Assembly: GCF_031844705.1 (NCBI RefSeq) | Contig: NZ_CP134609.1 | Coordinates: 7,626,001 to 7,690,000, forward strand | DNA length: 64,000 nt | DNA from: Streptomyces sp. ITFR-16 | Lineage (GTDB): Bacteria > Actinomycetota > Actinomycetes > Streptomycetales > Streptomycetaceae | Reading direction: 5' to 3' | In this document: positions 50,247 to 58,165 of the stretch, piece by piece | Layout: the number at the start of each line of letters is the position of its first letter | How positions within the stretch are numbered: the stretch's first letter is position 1 | Notes under the pieces: generated by a model | Database searches by the model: none | What the model was told of the DNA's origin: nothing | Seen by the model: only the letters and a program-made list of their open reading frames with translations | Program-made: the position numbers and the translations under genes

Positions 50247-51977
50247 GTGACCCGTACCGTTGCCCGCACCATCGTCGACGCCCTGACCGAACTCGGCGTG
50301 CGCCAGGTGTTCGGCGTCGTCGGAGACGCGCTCAACCCGCTGACGGACGCCATCAGGCTCACCGAGGACATCGAGTGGGTGGGATGCCGGCACGAGGAGG
50401 CCGCCGCCTTCGCCGCCAGTGCGCAGTCCCAGCTGTCCGGCACCATCGGCGTCTGCATGGGCACCGTCGGCCCCGGCTCGGTCCACCTGCTCAACGGCCT
50501 CTACGACGCGGCCAAGAGCCGTACCCCCGTCCTGGCCGTCGCCGGACAGGTGGCCGTGGCCGACATGGGCAGCGACGCCTTCCAGGAAGTCGACAACGAC
50601 GCCCTCTTCAGCGATGTCGCGGTGTTCCGGGCCACGCTCACCTCTCCCGACCAGTTGCCGCAGCTGCTGGAGACGGCCGTCCGCAGCGCCCTGGGCCGCC
50701 GGGGCGTCGCCGTCCTCACCGTGCCGGCCGACCTCGGCGACCGGAAGCTGGGCACGGACCGCAGGGCACGCTGCCCCCTGAGCACGGCGGTCACCCGGCC
50801 CGAGGAGGCAGCCGTACGGAAGGCGGCCGACCTCCTCGAACGCGCCGAGCGGGTCACCCTCCTCGTCGGCAGGGGTGCCCGCGAGGCCCGTGAGGACGTT
50901 CGGGAACTGGCCGACCGGCTCGCGGCCCCGATGGTGCTCACCCTGAAGGCGAAAGAGGGCTTCGAGGGCGACGACAACCCCTTCCAGGTCGGCCAGACCG
51001 GGCTGATCGGCAACCCGGCGGCCGCCTCCGCCATGGAGTCGGCCGACACCCTTCTGCTCCTGGGCACCGACTTCCCCTACCGGGACTGGTATCCGGAGGG
51101 CCGCACCGTCGTCCAGGTCGACACCGAGCCCGCCCACATCGGCCGCCGGGTCCCGGTCGAGGCCGGGCTCGTCGGCGATGTCGGCGTCACCGTCCGGGAT
51201 CTGCTCGCCTGCCTGGGCGCAGGGGAGGGCCGCGACCGCACACACCTCGACCGGGCCCGGAAGCACTTCGCGTCCTGGCGCCTAAGCCAGGCCCGCACGG
51301 CGGACCCGGCGCACGACGAGCACCCGGTGGGGCGGATGCGTGCCGCGCTCGACAACCCCACCCACGGGATACGGCCCGAGGCCCTCGCCGCGGCGGTCGA
51401 CCGGACCGCCTCCGACGACGCGGTCTTCACCTCCGACACCGGCATGGCCACCGTGTGGCTCTCCCGGTTCGTGGAGATGCGCGGGGAGCGGCGTCTGATC
51501 GGCTCGTACAACCTCGGCTCCATGGCCAATGCCATGCCCCAGGCTCTCGGCGCCCAGTGCCTGGACCGGCAGCGCCAGGTGGTCGCGTTCTGCGGCGACG
51601 GCGGACTGAGCATGCTGCTCGGAGACCTCATGACCCTCAGGACCGCCGAGCTCCCCGTCAAACTGATCGTCTTCGACAACCGCCGCCTCGGGATGGTCAA
51701 GCTGGAGCAGGAACAGACGGGACTGCCCGAATTCGGCACCGAGCTCGACAACCCGGACTTCGCCGCGGTGGCCACGGCCCTGGGGATCACCGGCATCCGC
51801 GTCACGGACCCCGACGCGCTGGAGGAGTCCGTGCGCCGGGCCTTCGGCACACCGGGGCCGGTCCTGCTCGACGTCCTGACCAACCCGGACGAGATCGCCG
51901 TACCCGCCAAGCCGACCGCCGCCCAGGGCTGGGGCTTCGTCGTCGCCAAGGCGAAAGAGATCACACGGCAGAAATGA
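50247..51977 (+). CDS. Thiamine-diphosphate enzyme, pyruvate oxidase/dehydrogenase-like (PoxB-type)
   Basis: 576 residues. The PYR domain has Q-V-F-G-V-V-G-D-A-L-N-P-L and catalytic Glu near residue 50 (C-R-H-E-E-A-A-A-F-A-A-S). The PP domain has A-F-C-G-D-G-G-L-S-M-L-L-G-D-L-M-T-L and V-F-D-N-R-R-L-G, the TPP/Mg2+ motif. Similarity is to quinone-linked pyruvate oxidase rather than acetolactate synthase. It is the second gene of a pair with the glutamate-synthase-like protein; electron transfer between them is an attractive but untested idea. An in-frame membrane-binding tail like E. coli PoxB is not evident. Confidence 0.87.
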   Translation: MTRTVARTIVDALTELGVRQVFGVVGDALNPLTDAIRLTEDIEWVGCRHEEAAAFAASAQSQLSGTIGVCMGTVGPGSVHLLNGLYDAAKSRTPVLAVAGQVAVADMGSDAFQEVDNDALFSDVAVFRATLTSPDQLPQLLETAVRSALGRRGVAVLTVPADLGDRKLGTDRRARCPLSTAVTRPEEAAVRKAADLLERAERVTLLVGRGAREAREDVRELADRLAAPMVLTLKAKEGFEGDDNPFQVGQTGLIGNPAAASAMESADTLLLLGTDFPYRDWYPEGRTVVQVDTEPAHIGRRVPVEAGLVGDVGVTVRDLLACLGAGEGRDRTHLDRARKHFASWRLSQARTADPAHDEHPVGRMRAALDNPTHGIRPEALAAAVDRTASDDAVFTSDTGMATVWLSRFVEMRGERRLIGSYNLGSMANAMPQALGAQCLDRQRQVVAFCGDGGLSMLLGDLMTLRTAELPVKLIVFDNRRLGMVKLEQEQTGLPEFGTELDNPDFAAVATALGITGIRVTDPDALEESVRRAFGTPGPVLLDVLTNPDEIAVPAKPTAAQGWGFVVAKAKEITRQK

Positions 51978-52042
51978 CGTGTGGGGCACGGACGCGGGGG
52001 CAAGTGAGCCCTGGACCGGTCGCGCAGCCGAAAGGACGCGGA

Positions 52043-52111
52043 ATACCGGCCTCGTGGAAATCGTGATATCGGCTCCACGGACGTCGTGATACCGGCGTCG
52101 TGGCGACCGTG
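52043..52111 (+). repeat. Three tandem 23-bp imperfect repeats
   Basis: Units at 52043-52065, 52066-52088 and 52089-52111 share an AT(A/C/T)CGGC start and a CGTG end with a fixed 23-bp length. They lie 119 bp upstream of the methyltransferase start, in the only intergenic gap of that operon, so they may be an iterated binding site. Confidence 0.6.
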
Positions 52112-52229
52112 AAATTTCTTTTCGCACCGGGCCGGATTTACGTCGGCACGGCCGGCGCACAAGTGGCGGCCGCGTCCCGGATGGGCGAACCTGGCACACG
52201 GGCGGCCGTCCGATACGGGAGGCATCTTC

Positions 52230-52931
52230 ATGGCCGCAGGAATAGCGGCGGGACCGGCCGGTCAGGTACGGCCTCTGCACGGAGTGACCATTCGCCTGCC
52301 CGGCGTCTACCGCGCCCAGGCCGACACGGCTCTGCTGGCATCCGCGATGCACCGCGAAGGCATCGGTCCCGGAACGGACGTACTCGACCTGTGCACCGGA
52401 AGCGGGGCACTGGCCCTGTGCGCGGCGCGGCTGGGCGCGCGGGTGACCGCAGTCGACATCAGCCGCCGGGCCGTGGCGTCGGCCCGGCTGAACGCCGCGC
52501 TGGCCCGCCTGCCCGTCTCCGTGCACCGGGGGGACCTGCTGTCCCTCTTCCCGGGCCGCCGCTTCGACATGCTCGTCAGCAACCCGCCGTACGTCCCCGC
52601 CCCGAGCGGCACCGTGCCCAGGCGCGGGGCCGGCCGGGCCTGGGACGCCGGATTCGACGGCCGGATACTGATCGACCGGATCTGCGACCTGGCGCCCTCG
52701 GCCCTGCGCCCCGGCGGAGTGCTGCTCCTGGTCCACTCGGAGCTCAGCAGGCCGGAGGAGACCGTACGGCGGCTGTCCCGGGCCGGACTGAACACATCGG
52801 TGAGCGCCCGCACGGCCCTGCCCTTCGGTCCTGTGACCAGGGCCCGGCTGCCCTGGCTGCGCGCCCGGGGACTGGTGCCGTCGGGCGCGGACCAGGAGGA
52901 ACTGGTGATTGTCCGTGCGCGAAAGGAATGA
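52230..52931 (+). CDS. HemK2/MTQ2-type protein methyltransferase
   Basis: 233 residues, start preceded by GGGAGG. Motif I V-L-D-L-C-T-G-S-G-A (51-60) binds S-adenosylmethionine; V-S-N-P-P-Y-V-P at 117-123 is the N-P-P-Y motif of N5-glutamine and related amide-nitrogen methyltransferases; the R-L-P-G-V-Y-R-A-Q-A-D-T-A-L-L motif near residue 22 is typical of the HemK2/MTQ2 group. The usual targets are release factors or other proteins; this one is not the housekeeping PrmC. It overlaps the CDGSH gene by 23 bp, so the two are translationally coupled. Confidence 0.85.
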   Translation: MAAGIAAGPAGQVRPLHGVTIRLPGVYRAQADTALLASAMHREGIGPGTDVLDLCTGSGALALCAARLGARVTAVDISRRAVASARLNAALARLPVSVHRGDLLSLFPGRRFDMLVSNPPYVPAPSGTVPRRGAGRAWDAGFDGRILIDRICDLAPSALRPGGVLLLVHSELSRPEETVRRLSRAGLNTSVSARTALPFGPVTRARLPWLRARGLVPSGADQEELVIVRARKE

Positions 52932-53166
52932 ACGTCCCCGCCGCATGCGGGTGGACCGGGAGGACGGTCCGCTGCTGGTGGAGGGGCCCGTGGAGGTGAC
53001 CACGGGCGACGGCGAGGTCTTCGTCTCCGAGCGGTTCGTCGTCGCCATCTGCACCTGCCGCCGCAGCCGTACGTACCCGTGGTGCGACACGAGCCACCGC
53101 CGGCGCGTCCCCGGGCCCGCCGACGAAAGCGCCGCGGCCACCACGACAGCCGAGGACGGATCATGA
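52909..53166 (+). CDS. CDGSH iron-sulfur domain protein
   Basis: 85 residues from TTG 52909, chosen because AGGAGGA lies 8 bases upstream; ATG 52945 is an alternative. C48-T-C-R-R-S-R-T-Y-P-W-C59-D-T-S-H63 is an exact CDGSH motif (three Cys and one His), which binds a [2Fe-2S] cluster and is often redox active. There is no membrane anchor. It sits between a methyltransferase and a diiron-type oxidase, a likely electron partner for the latter. The frame overlaps the next gene by 4 bp. Confidence 0.88.
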   Translation: MSVRERNERPRRMRVDREDGPLLVEGPVEVTTGDGEVFVSERFVVAICTCRRSRTYPWCDTSHRRRVPGPADESAAATTTAEDGS

Positions 53167-54194
53167 CCGCACTCCCGGCCGCACCCTCCGCCGTCACGGC
53201 GCCCCGCCTCCCCGCGCCTCGGGGCGACCTCTCCGAGAGCGTCGTCGCCGTGCTCAGAGGCCGGAGCGCCTCGCTGCCCCCCGACGACGCCATCCAGGCG
53301 TCCGACCCGCTCGGCGACGACCTGCACCTTCTGCTCCACATGCTCTACGAGCTGCACTACCGGGGCTTCGAGGAAGCGGACGACGACCTGGAGTGGGACC
53401 CGGCCCTGCTGCGCGTTCGGGCCGCGGCCGAGGCCGTCTTCCTGCGGACGCTGCGGCAGAACACCACGGGCGGCAAGGACGTGGAGAAGGCGCTGGACGC
53501 ACTGCTGGTGGAACCGGCCGGAGACGACCCGCACAGCGTGAGCCACTTCCTCCAGCGCGAGGGCGAGCGGGGGCAGCTGCGCGAGTACGCGGCGCTGCGC
53601 TCGCTCTACCAGCTCAAGGAGGCCGATCCGCATCTGTGGGTGGTGCCCCGGCTCGTGGGCCGGGCGAAGGCGGCCATGGTGGCCATCGAGTTCGACGAGT
53701 TCGGCGCCGGGCGGGCCGAGGACATCCACGCCCGGCTGTTCGCCGACCTGATGGCCGACCTGGACCTGGACACGGCGTACGGCGCCTACCTCGAACACGC
53801 CCCCGCACCCGCCCTCGCGACGGTCAACCTGATGTCCCTCTTCGGGCTCCACCGCTCCCTGCGAGGCGCGCTGGTCGGCCATTTCGCCGCTCTGGAGATC
53901 ACGTCGTCCCCGGGCTCGCGCAGGCTGGCCAAGGCGCTGCGCCGGGTGGGAGCCGGTGCCGCCGCCCAGCGCTTCTACGACGAGCACGTCGAGGCCGACG
54001 CGGTCCACGAACAAGTGGTCCGCCGCGAGGTGATCGGCGGGCTGCTGGAGCTCGAACCGCACCTCGCTGCCGACGTCGTCCTGGGCGTGGAGGCCACCGG
54101 CTACCTGGAGGACCGTCTCGCCGCCCACATCCTGTCCGCCTGGCGCTCCGGGAGCACGGCGCTCAGGACGCCGGTCGACGCGCACCCCGCGTAA
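53163..54194 (+). CDS. Heme-oxygenase-like diiron oxidase (HDO; iron-containing redox enzyme family)
   Basis: 343 residues from ATG 53163 (ATGA overlap with CDGSH). The helical fold has L-Y-E-L-H-Y-R-G-F (62-69), I-E-F-D-E-F-G-A-G (175-183) with His189, and F-Y-D-E-H-V-E-A-D-A-V-H (271-282). The spaced Glu, Asp and His residues fit the diiron sites of HDO enzymes such as UndA, BesC and SznF. These oxidise amino acids or fatty acids with O2, often in natural-product or uncommon-amino-acid pathways. The substrate is unknown. It is the last gene of the three-gene operon. Confidence 0.85.
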   Translation: MTALPAAPSAVTAPRLPAPRGDLSESVVAVLRGRSASLPPDDAIQASDPLGDDLHLLLHMLYELHYRGFEEADDDLEWDPALLRVRAAAEAVFLRTLRQNTTGGKDVEKALDALLVEPAGDDPHSVSHFLQREGERGQLREYAALRSLYQLKEADPHLWVVPRLVGRAKAAMVAIEFDEFGAGRAEDIHARLFADLMADLDLDTAYGAYLEHAPAPALATVNLMSLFGLHRSLRGALVGHFAALEITSSPGSRRLAKALRRVGAGAAAQRFYDEHVEADAVHEQVVRREVIGGLLELEPHLAADVVLGVEATGYLEDRLAAHILSAWRSGSTALRTPVDAHPA

Positions 54195-54362
54195 CGGCGC
54201 GCCCCGAAAAGGCGCCGACGGAATCATGACCGATTTCGCGACGCATTTCTGCGCAACGGCAGAGCGCCACCTTCTGCCCCCACACGAAAAGAAAAAACTT
54301 ATGATTTTCCGGGGAATGGGGAACGGATGCCAGGGCACATGCTGTTCTGGAGGTTGATAACA

Positions 54363-54533
54363 ATGGTTCCCCTGCTTCTCGTTCTTCTTCTCGCCCTGCT
54401 TCTCTTCGGTGCCGGATTCGCTCTCAAGGCTCTGTGGATCGTCGCCGTGATCGTGCTGGCCGTGTGGCTGCTCGGATTCGTGATGCGTTCCGCCGGAACC
54501 GGTGGCCGTCGTGGCCGTTGGTACCGCTGGTAG
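54363..54533 (+). CDS. Tiny hydrophobic membrane protein
   Basis: 56 residues from ATG 54363 (GGAGG upstream); the in-frame start at 54327 is less well placed. M-V-P-L-L-L-V-L-L-L-A-L-L-L-F-G-A-G is followed by a second helix W-I-V-A-V-I-V-L-A-V-W-L-L-G-F and a basic, aromatic tail G-R-R-G-R-W-Y-R-W. This is the short 'hydrophobic protein' family common in Streptomyces. Function unknown; it likely spans the membrane twice. The very strong hairpin that follows ends the message. Confidence 0.75.
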   Translation: MVPLLLVLLLALLLFGAGFALKALWIVAVIVLAVWLLGFVMRSAGTGGRRGRWYRW

Positions 54534-54549
54534 GCAGCGGCAGAACACA

Positions 54550-54603
54550 CCGGACATGCGGGATGGCCCGGACCCAATGGTCCGGGCCATCCCGCATGTC
54601 CGG
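54550..54603 (+). terminator. Perfect 25-bp stem-loop
   Basis: 54550-54574 pairs without mismatch to 54579-54603 around the tetraloop CAAT. It begins 17 bp after the hydrophobic-protein stop. Such length exceeds a usual terminator and the arms contain CATGCGGGATGG, a sequence partly echoed (GATGCGGGATG) at 54663-54673. Confidence 0.75.
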
Positions 54604-54657
54604 CATGTACGGTGCGCCGGAGAGCGATCCGGGATTCCGGGCGGGAGAGGCGGGACG

Positions 54658-55803
54658 GTGGCGATGCGGGATGTTCCGCTGGTGGACGGGCCGGTGGACA
54701 TACGGGGTGCGCTGGACATCCAGGCGGGCCGGAAGGGGCTGATGCCGCGTCGGCTGCCCGCGTGGACCAAGGAGCAGTATCAGGACCCCTCGGTCGACGG
54801 GACGACGCTGATGCCTTCGGGGGTGCGGCTGGTGTTCCGCACGGATGCCTCGGAGCTGGAGTTCGAGGTGCTGACCTTCACCGGCCGGCTCGCGACGGAC
54901 ACCGGGCCCGCCCCGACCGGGATGCTGGACCTGCTGGTGGACGGTGTGCTGGCCGGGCGCCGGCAGGCTCCGGTGGGTGACGTGATGCGGACCGGCGGCC
55001 CGGACGGTCCGCGGCAGCTGGTCCCGGGCGAGCCCGGGACCGTGCGGTTCTCCGGACTCGCCCCGGGACTGAAGCACATCGAGCTGTGGCTGCCGCAGCA
55101 GACCCCGATGGAACTCGTGGCCCTGCGCGCGGACGGTGCCGTCCTGCCGCCGCTGCCGGACGGGCGGCGGCGCTGGGTGCACCACGGCAGCTCCATCAGC
55201 CACTGCATCGAGGCCGACGGCCCGACCGGCACCTGGCCGGTGGTGGCCGCCGCACGCGGCGGCGTGGAGGTGGTCAACCTCAGCCAGCCGGGCAACGCGC
55301 TCCTGGACCCCTATGTCGCCCGGACGATCCGCGACCTGCCCGCCGACCTGATCAGCCTGAAGACCGGCATCAACATCGTGAGCCTGGCCGCGTTCCGGCT
55401 GCGGACGTTCGGCCCGGCGGTGCACGGGTTCCTGGACACGATCCGGGACGGCCACCCGGACGCCCCGCTCCTGATCGTGTCCCCGGTGAGCTGCCCGGCC
55501 GTCGAGGAGGTGCCGGGTCCCACCACCGCGGGCCGGGACGGGAGGTTCGTGGCGACGGGGGACCCCGCGGAGGTGGCGCGCGGCGCCTTGACGCTCTCGG
55601 TCGTACGGGACGAACTGGCCCGGATCGTGACGGTCCGCCAGGCCCACGACCCCCGCCTGCACCACCTCGACGGCCGTGAACTCCTCGGCCCCGGCGAGAC
55701 GGACGACCTGGCCGACGGCGTGCACCCCACCGCTGCCGCGTACCGGCGGATGGGCGAACGCTTCGCCGCCCACGCCTTCGCGGACGACGGCCCCTTCCGC
55801 TGA
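54658..55803 (+). CDS. SGNH/GDSL-family hydrolase with N-terminal beta domain
   Basis: 381 residues from GTG 54658 (GGGAGAGG upstream, spacing 8); an ATG at 54664 is close by. An N-terminal beta-sandwich (about 1-165) of carbohydrate-esterase type precedes the hydrolase: W-V-H-H-G-S-S-I-S-H (nucleophile Ser in a GSS variant of GDS), V-V-N-L-S-Q-P-G-N, and D-G-V-H-P-T-A-A-A-Y (Asp and His). No signal peptide, so the enzyme is probably cytoplasmic. It likely removes acyl groups from a sugar or lipid, but the substrate is unknown. It ends 6 bp before the convergent DoxX-like gene. Confidence 0.85.
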   Translation: MAMRDVPLVDGPVDIRGALDIQAGRKGLMPRRLPAWTKEQYQDPSVDGTTLMPSGVRLVFRTDASELEFEVLTFTGRLATDTGPAPTGMLDLLVDGVLAGRRQAPVGDVMRTGGPDGPRQLVPGEPGTVRFSGLAPGLKHIELWLPQQTPMELVALRADGAVLPPLPDGRRRWVHHGSSISHCIEADGPTGTWPVVAAARGGVEVVNLSQPGNALLDPYVARTIRDLPADLISLKTGINIVSLAAFRLRTFGPAVHGFLDTIRDGHPDAPLLIVSPVSCPAVEEVPGPTTAGRDGRFVATGDPAEVARGALTLSVVRDELARIVTVRQAHDPRLHHLDGRELLGPGETDDLADGVHPTAAAYRRMGERFAAHAFADDGPFR

Positions 55804-55809
55804 GCCGCC

Positions 55810-56196
55810 CTACCGGACGCCGGGGGCGTCCTCGTCCCTGGCGGCCCTGCGGGCCCACAGCACCAGCGGAATCTGCAGGGGGAGCCGCCCGAAGGCGGCG
55901 GCCCTCGGCAGGGCGGGGCGGTGCCGCCAGTCGACGGCCATCTGGACATTGGCGGGAAACACACCGACGAAGAAGCCGGCCGTCGCCCGCGCCGCGACGC
56001 GCCGCGTGCGCGGATGGACGAGCCCGGCGGCGAGCGCGCACTCGACCACCCCGCTCGCATATGTCCACGCCCTCGGCGACCCCGGCAGAACCCGCGGCAC
56101 GGTCCCGTCGAATGCCTTCGGAACGGTGAAGTGCAGCACCCCGGCCCCGGCCATGAGCCCGGCGAGGAGGAGCGAGGAATGCGGGGTGCGGGGCAT
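55810..56196 (-). CDS. DoxX-like membrane protein
   Basis: 128 residues with four hydrophobic helices. L-L-L-A-G-L-M-A-G-A-G-V-L-H-F-T-V-P-K-A-F-D opens a DoxX/DoxX-like core, then Y-A-S-G-V-V-E-C-A-L-A-A-G-L and F-P-A-N-V-Q-M-A-V-D-W-R. DoxX-family proteins are linked to redox or quinone metabolism, without clear biochemistry. A perfect TetR-type palindrome lies 30 bp upstream, between it and the tetR gene, so TetR control is likely. Confidence 0.85.
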   Translation of the reverse strand: MPRTPHSSLLLAGLMAGAGVLHFTVPKAFDGTVPRVLPGSPRAWTYASGVVECALAAGLVHPRTRRVAARATAGFFVGVFPANVQMAVDWRHRPALPRAAAFGRLPLQIPLVLWARRAARDEDAPGVR

Positions 56197-56225
56197 GGGT
56201 CTCCTTGGACGGTTCGGCAGCCGGA

Positions 56226-56241
56226 CTTACTGGAAAGTAAG
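56226..56241 (-). promoter_or_regulatory. TetR-type operator upstream of the DoxX-like gene
   Basis: CTTACT-GGAA-AGTAAG has perfect 6-bp arms and a 4-bp centre. It fills the gap immediately after the tetR stop and before the DoxX-like start, suggesting that the TetR represses the DoxX-like gene specifically. Confidence 0.75.
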
Positions 56242-56898
56242 TTACTGGCCGCAGCCGCCGCCGGCCAGGACGCGCCCTCCCTCGGTTCCCGGCTTCCCCC
56301 GTGACTGCCGCCGGGCCCCGGTCGGGGCCAGGGCCGCGCGGAGGGCCGGGGTGAGGGCGGTGCGGGTCTGTGCCGGGGTGAGGGCGGCGGGGGTGGGGAG
56401 CGGGTTGACGTAGCGGGTGTAGATCAGGCCGCCCAGGATCGTCACGACCGCCGTGGCACGCGCGGTCGCGTCCCGGCCGCCGAGAAATTCAACAAGCCGG
56501 GCCAGCAGCTCGCGTTCCAGGTACTCGCGGATGACCTCGGTGGCCTCGTCGCCCGTGGTGAGCCGGCGGAAGTCGGTATCCTCCCACAGGCCCGTCACCG
56601 CGTCGATCAGCCGGCCGGGCAGCGTGGCCGGGTCGCCGCCGAGGACCTCGTCCACCGCCAGCGCGTTGGCGCACTGGAACTGCATCACGTCCGCGAACAG
56701 GCCCTTCTTCGAGCCGAAGTGGTACGCGATCAGCGCCGCGTCGACCCCGGCGGCCCCGGCCACCGCGCGCAGCGTGGTCGCCCGGTAGCCGCGCTCCAGG
56801 AACAGGGTGCGGGCCGCCGAGACGATCGAGGCTCGGGTCGGCGGATTGCCCGGGGGGCGGCCCCGGGTGCGGGCGGGGGCGAGGGCGGCGTTATTCAT
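56242..56898 (-). CDS. TetR-family regulator upstream of a DoxX-like gene
   Basis: 218 residues. T-R-A-S-I-V-S-A-A-R-T-L-F-L-E-R-G-Y-R-A-T-T-L-R-A-V and A-A-G-V-D-A-A-L-I-A-Y-H-F-G-S-K-K-G-L-F form the TetR HTH. The helical ligand domain follows, with a C-terminal low-complexity tail (P-T-G-A-R-R-Q-S-R-G-K-P). The only palindrome near it lies after its own stop, before the DoxX-like gene, so it may control the next gene more than itself. Divergent from the SDR gene at 56987. Confidence 0.9.
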   Translation of the reverse strand: MNNAALAPARTRGRPPGNPPTRASIVSAARTLFLERGYRATTLRAVAGAAGVDAALIAYHFGSKKGLFADVMQFQCANALAVDEVLGGDPATLPGRLIDAVTGLWEDTDFRRLTTGDEATEVIREYLERELLARLVEFLGGRDATARATAVVTILGGLIYTRYVNPLPTPAALTPAQTRTALTPALRAALAPTGARRQSRGKPGTEGGRVLAGGGCGQ

Positions 56899-56986
56899 CA
56901 GCGTTGAGCCTGCGTGGCGTGCTCGGGAGAGTCAAGGGTGTCCCAGCCACCCGCCCCACCGGCCACCACACGACAGGACCCCCGCC

Positions 56987-57679
56987 ATGCGTATCGCAGT
57001 CTTCGGCGCCAACGGACCCACCGGCCGCCGTCTCACCGCCCAGGCCCTCGACCGGGGCCACGAGGTCGTCGCGGTGACCCGCCGCCCCGGCTCCCTCGCC
57101 GACCGGCCGGGCCTCACCGAGGCCGTCGCGGACGCCACCGATCCGGCGGCCGTCGCCGCCGCGCTCGACGGGACGGACGCCGTCCTCTCGGCGCTGGGCG
57201 CGCGCTTCAGCAAGGAGACGATCACCACGTACTCGGCGAGCGCCGCGGCCCTCACCGATGCCATGGCCCGCCACGGCATCAAGCGGCTGCTCGCCATCAG
57301 CTCCAGCATCGCCGACCCCGCCTGGCGCCCCACCGGCGCGCACTTCTTCAACCACGTCCTCGACCCCCTGGTCAACCGGCGCCTCGGCCGCACCCTGCAC
57401 GAGGACATGCGCCGCATGGAGGACGTGATCCGTGCGACCGGTCTCGACTGGACCCTCGTCCGGCCCTCCGGCCTCTTCGAGCACCCGGCCGTCACCGACT
57501 ACCGCACCGAGGAGACCAGTGCCGACGGCGTCTTCACCGCCCGCACCGATCTCGCCGCGAGCATGCTGCGCGAACTGGACGAGCGGCGCTACGTCCGTAC
57601 GGCCGTGGGCGTCATCACCACGGACGTGAGGCCGAACATCGCCAAGCTCATCTGGAACGAGGGCGTGAAGAAGAAGTGA
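56987..57679 (+). CDS. NAD(P)-binding SDR-like (NmrA/YwnB-type) protein
   Basis: 230 residues from ATG 56987. M-R-I-A-V-F-G-A-N-G-P-T-G-R-R-L-T-A-Q-A-L is the G-x-x-G-x-x-G Rossmann motif; A-V-T-R-R-P-G-S-L binds NADP phosphate; L-D-W-T-L-V-R-P-S-G-L is the common structural motif. No Tyr-Lys dyad typical of classical SDRs is seen, so a regulatory or atypical reductase role is possible. The stop overlaps the start of the next gene (GTGA), so the two are coupled. Confidence 0.87.
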   Translation: MRIAVFGANGPTGRRLTAQALDRGHEVVAVTRRPGSLADRPGLTEAVADATDPAAVAAALDGTDAVLSALGARFSKETITTYSASAAALTDAMARHGIKRLLAISSSIADPAWRPTGAHFFNHVLDPLVNRRLGRTLHEDMRRMEDVIRATGLDWTLVRPSGLFEHPAVTDYRTEETSADGVFTARTDLAASMLRELDERRYVRTAVGVITTDVRPNIAKLIWNEGVKKK

Positions 57680-58083
57680 GCCGGGGGACGACCGCCGAAC
57701 TCGGCACCGGAGCAAGCGCGTTCCTGGCCCTGCGGCAGACCGCCACCCTCACCACCCTGCGCCCCGACGGCACCCCGCACGTCGCCCCCGTCCGCTTCAC
57801 CTTCGACGCCGCGACCGGACTGGCCCGGGTGACCACCAGGGCCGGCGCCCGCAAGGCCCGCAACATCGCGGCGGGCGGCCCGGCGGCCCGTGTCGCGCTC
57901 TGCCAGGCGGACGGCTTCCGCTGGATCACCCTCGAAGGCCGGGCCGCGGTCACCGACGACCCCGGCCGCCTCGCCGAGGCGGTCCGCCGCTACGCCGCCC
58001 GCTACCGCGCGGCCCCGCCCGCCCCGCCGGACCTCGTCGTCGTCGAGATCGCCGTCGACCGCGTCCAGAGCCTCAACCTCTGA
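57676..58083 (+). CDS. PPOX-class F420-dependent oxidoreductase-like protein
   Basis: 135 residues from GTG 57676 (GTGA overlap). A-T-L-T-T-L-R-P-D-G-T-P-H-V-A-P-V-R-F-T-F-D and R-A-G-A-R-K-A-R-N-I-A-A-G-G-P-A-A-R-V-A-L-C show the split-barrel fold of actinobacterial F420/flavin-linked reductases. The W-I-T-L-E-G-R-A-A-V element is typical. Substrate unknown. Pairing with the NAD(P)-binding protein suggests cofactor or electron sharing, an inference. Confidence 0.85.
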   Translation: MSRGTTAELGTGASAFLALRQTATLTTLRPDGTPHVAPVRFTFDAATGLARVTTRAGARKARNIAAGGPAARVALCQADGFRWITLEGRAAVTDDPGRLAEAVRRYAARYRAAPPAPPDLVVVEIAVDRVQSLNL

Positions 58084-58165
58084 GCCCCGTAACGAGATCC
58101 CGCAAGAGGATTCCGTAGCGAGGTCCCCTGCCGAAGTTCCGTACCGAAAGCGATGTGACACCGCG

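Noticed and set aside
52043..52111. CRISPR array
   Set aside because: The three units are adjacent without unique spacers, and no cas gene is in the window.
51282..54770. 1162-codon minus-strand frame across several plus-strand genes
   Set aside because: It crosses the PoxB end, methyltransferase, CDGSH and HDO genes and has no family motifs; it arises from the absence of stops in high-GC DNA.
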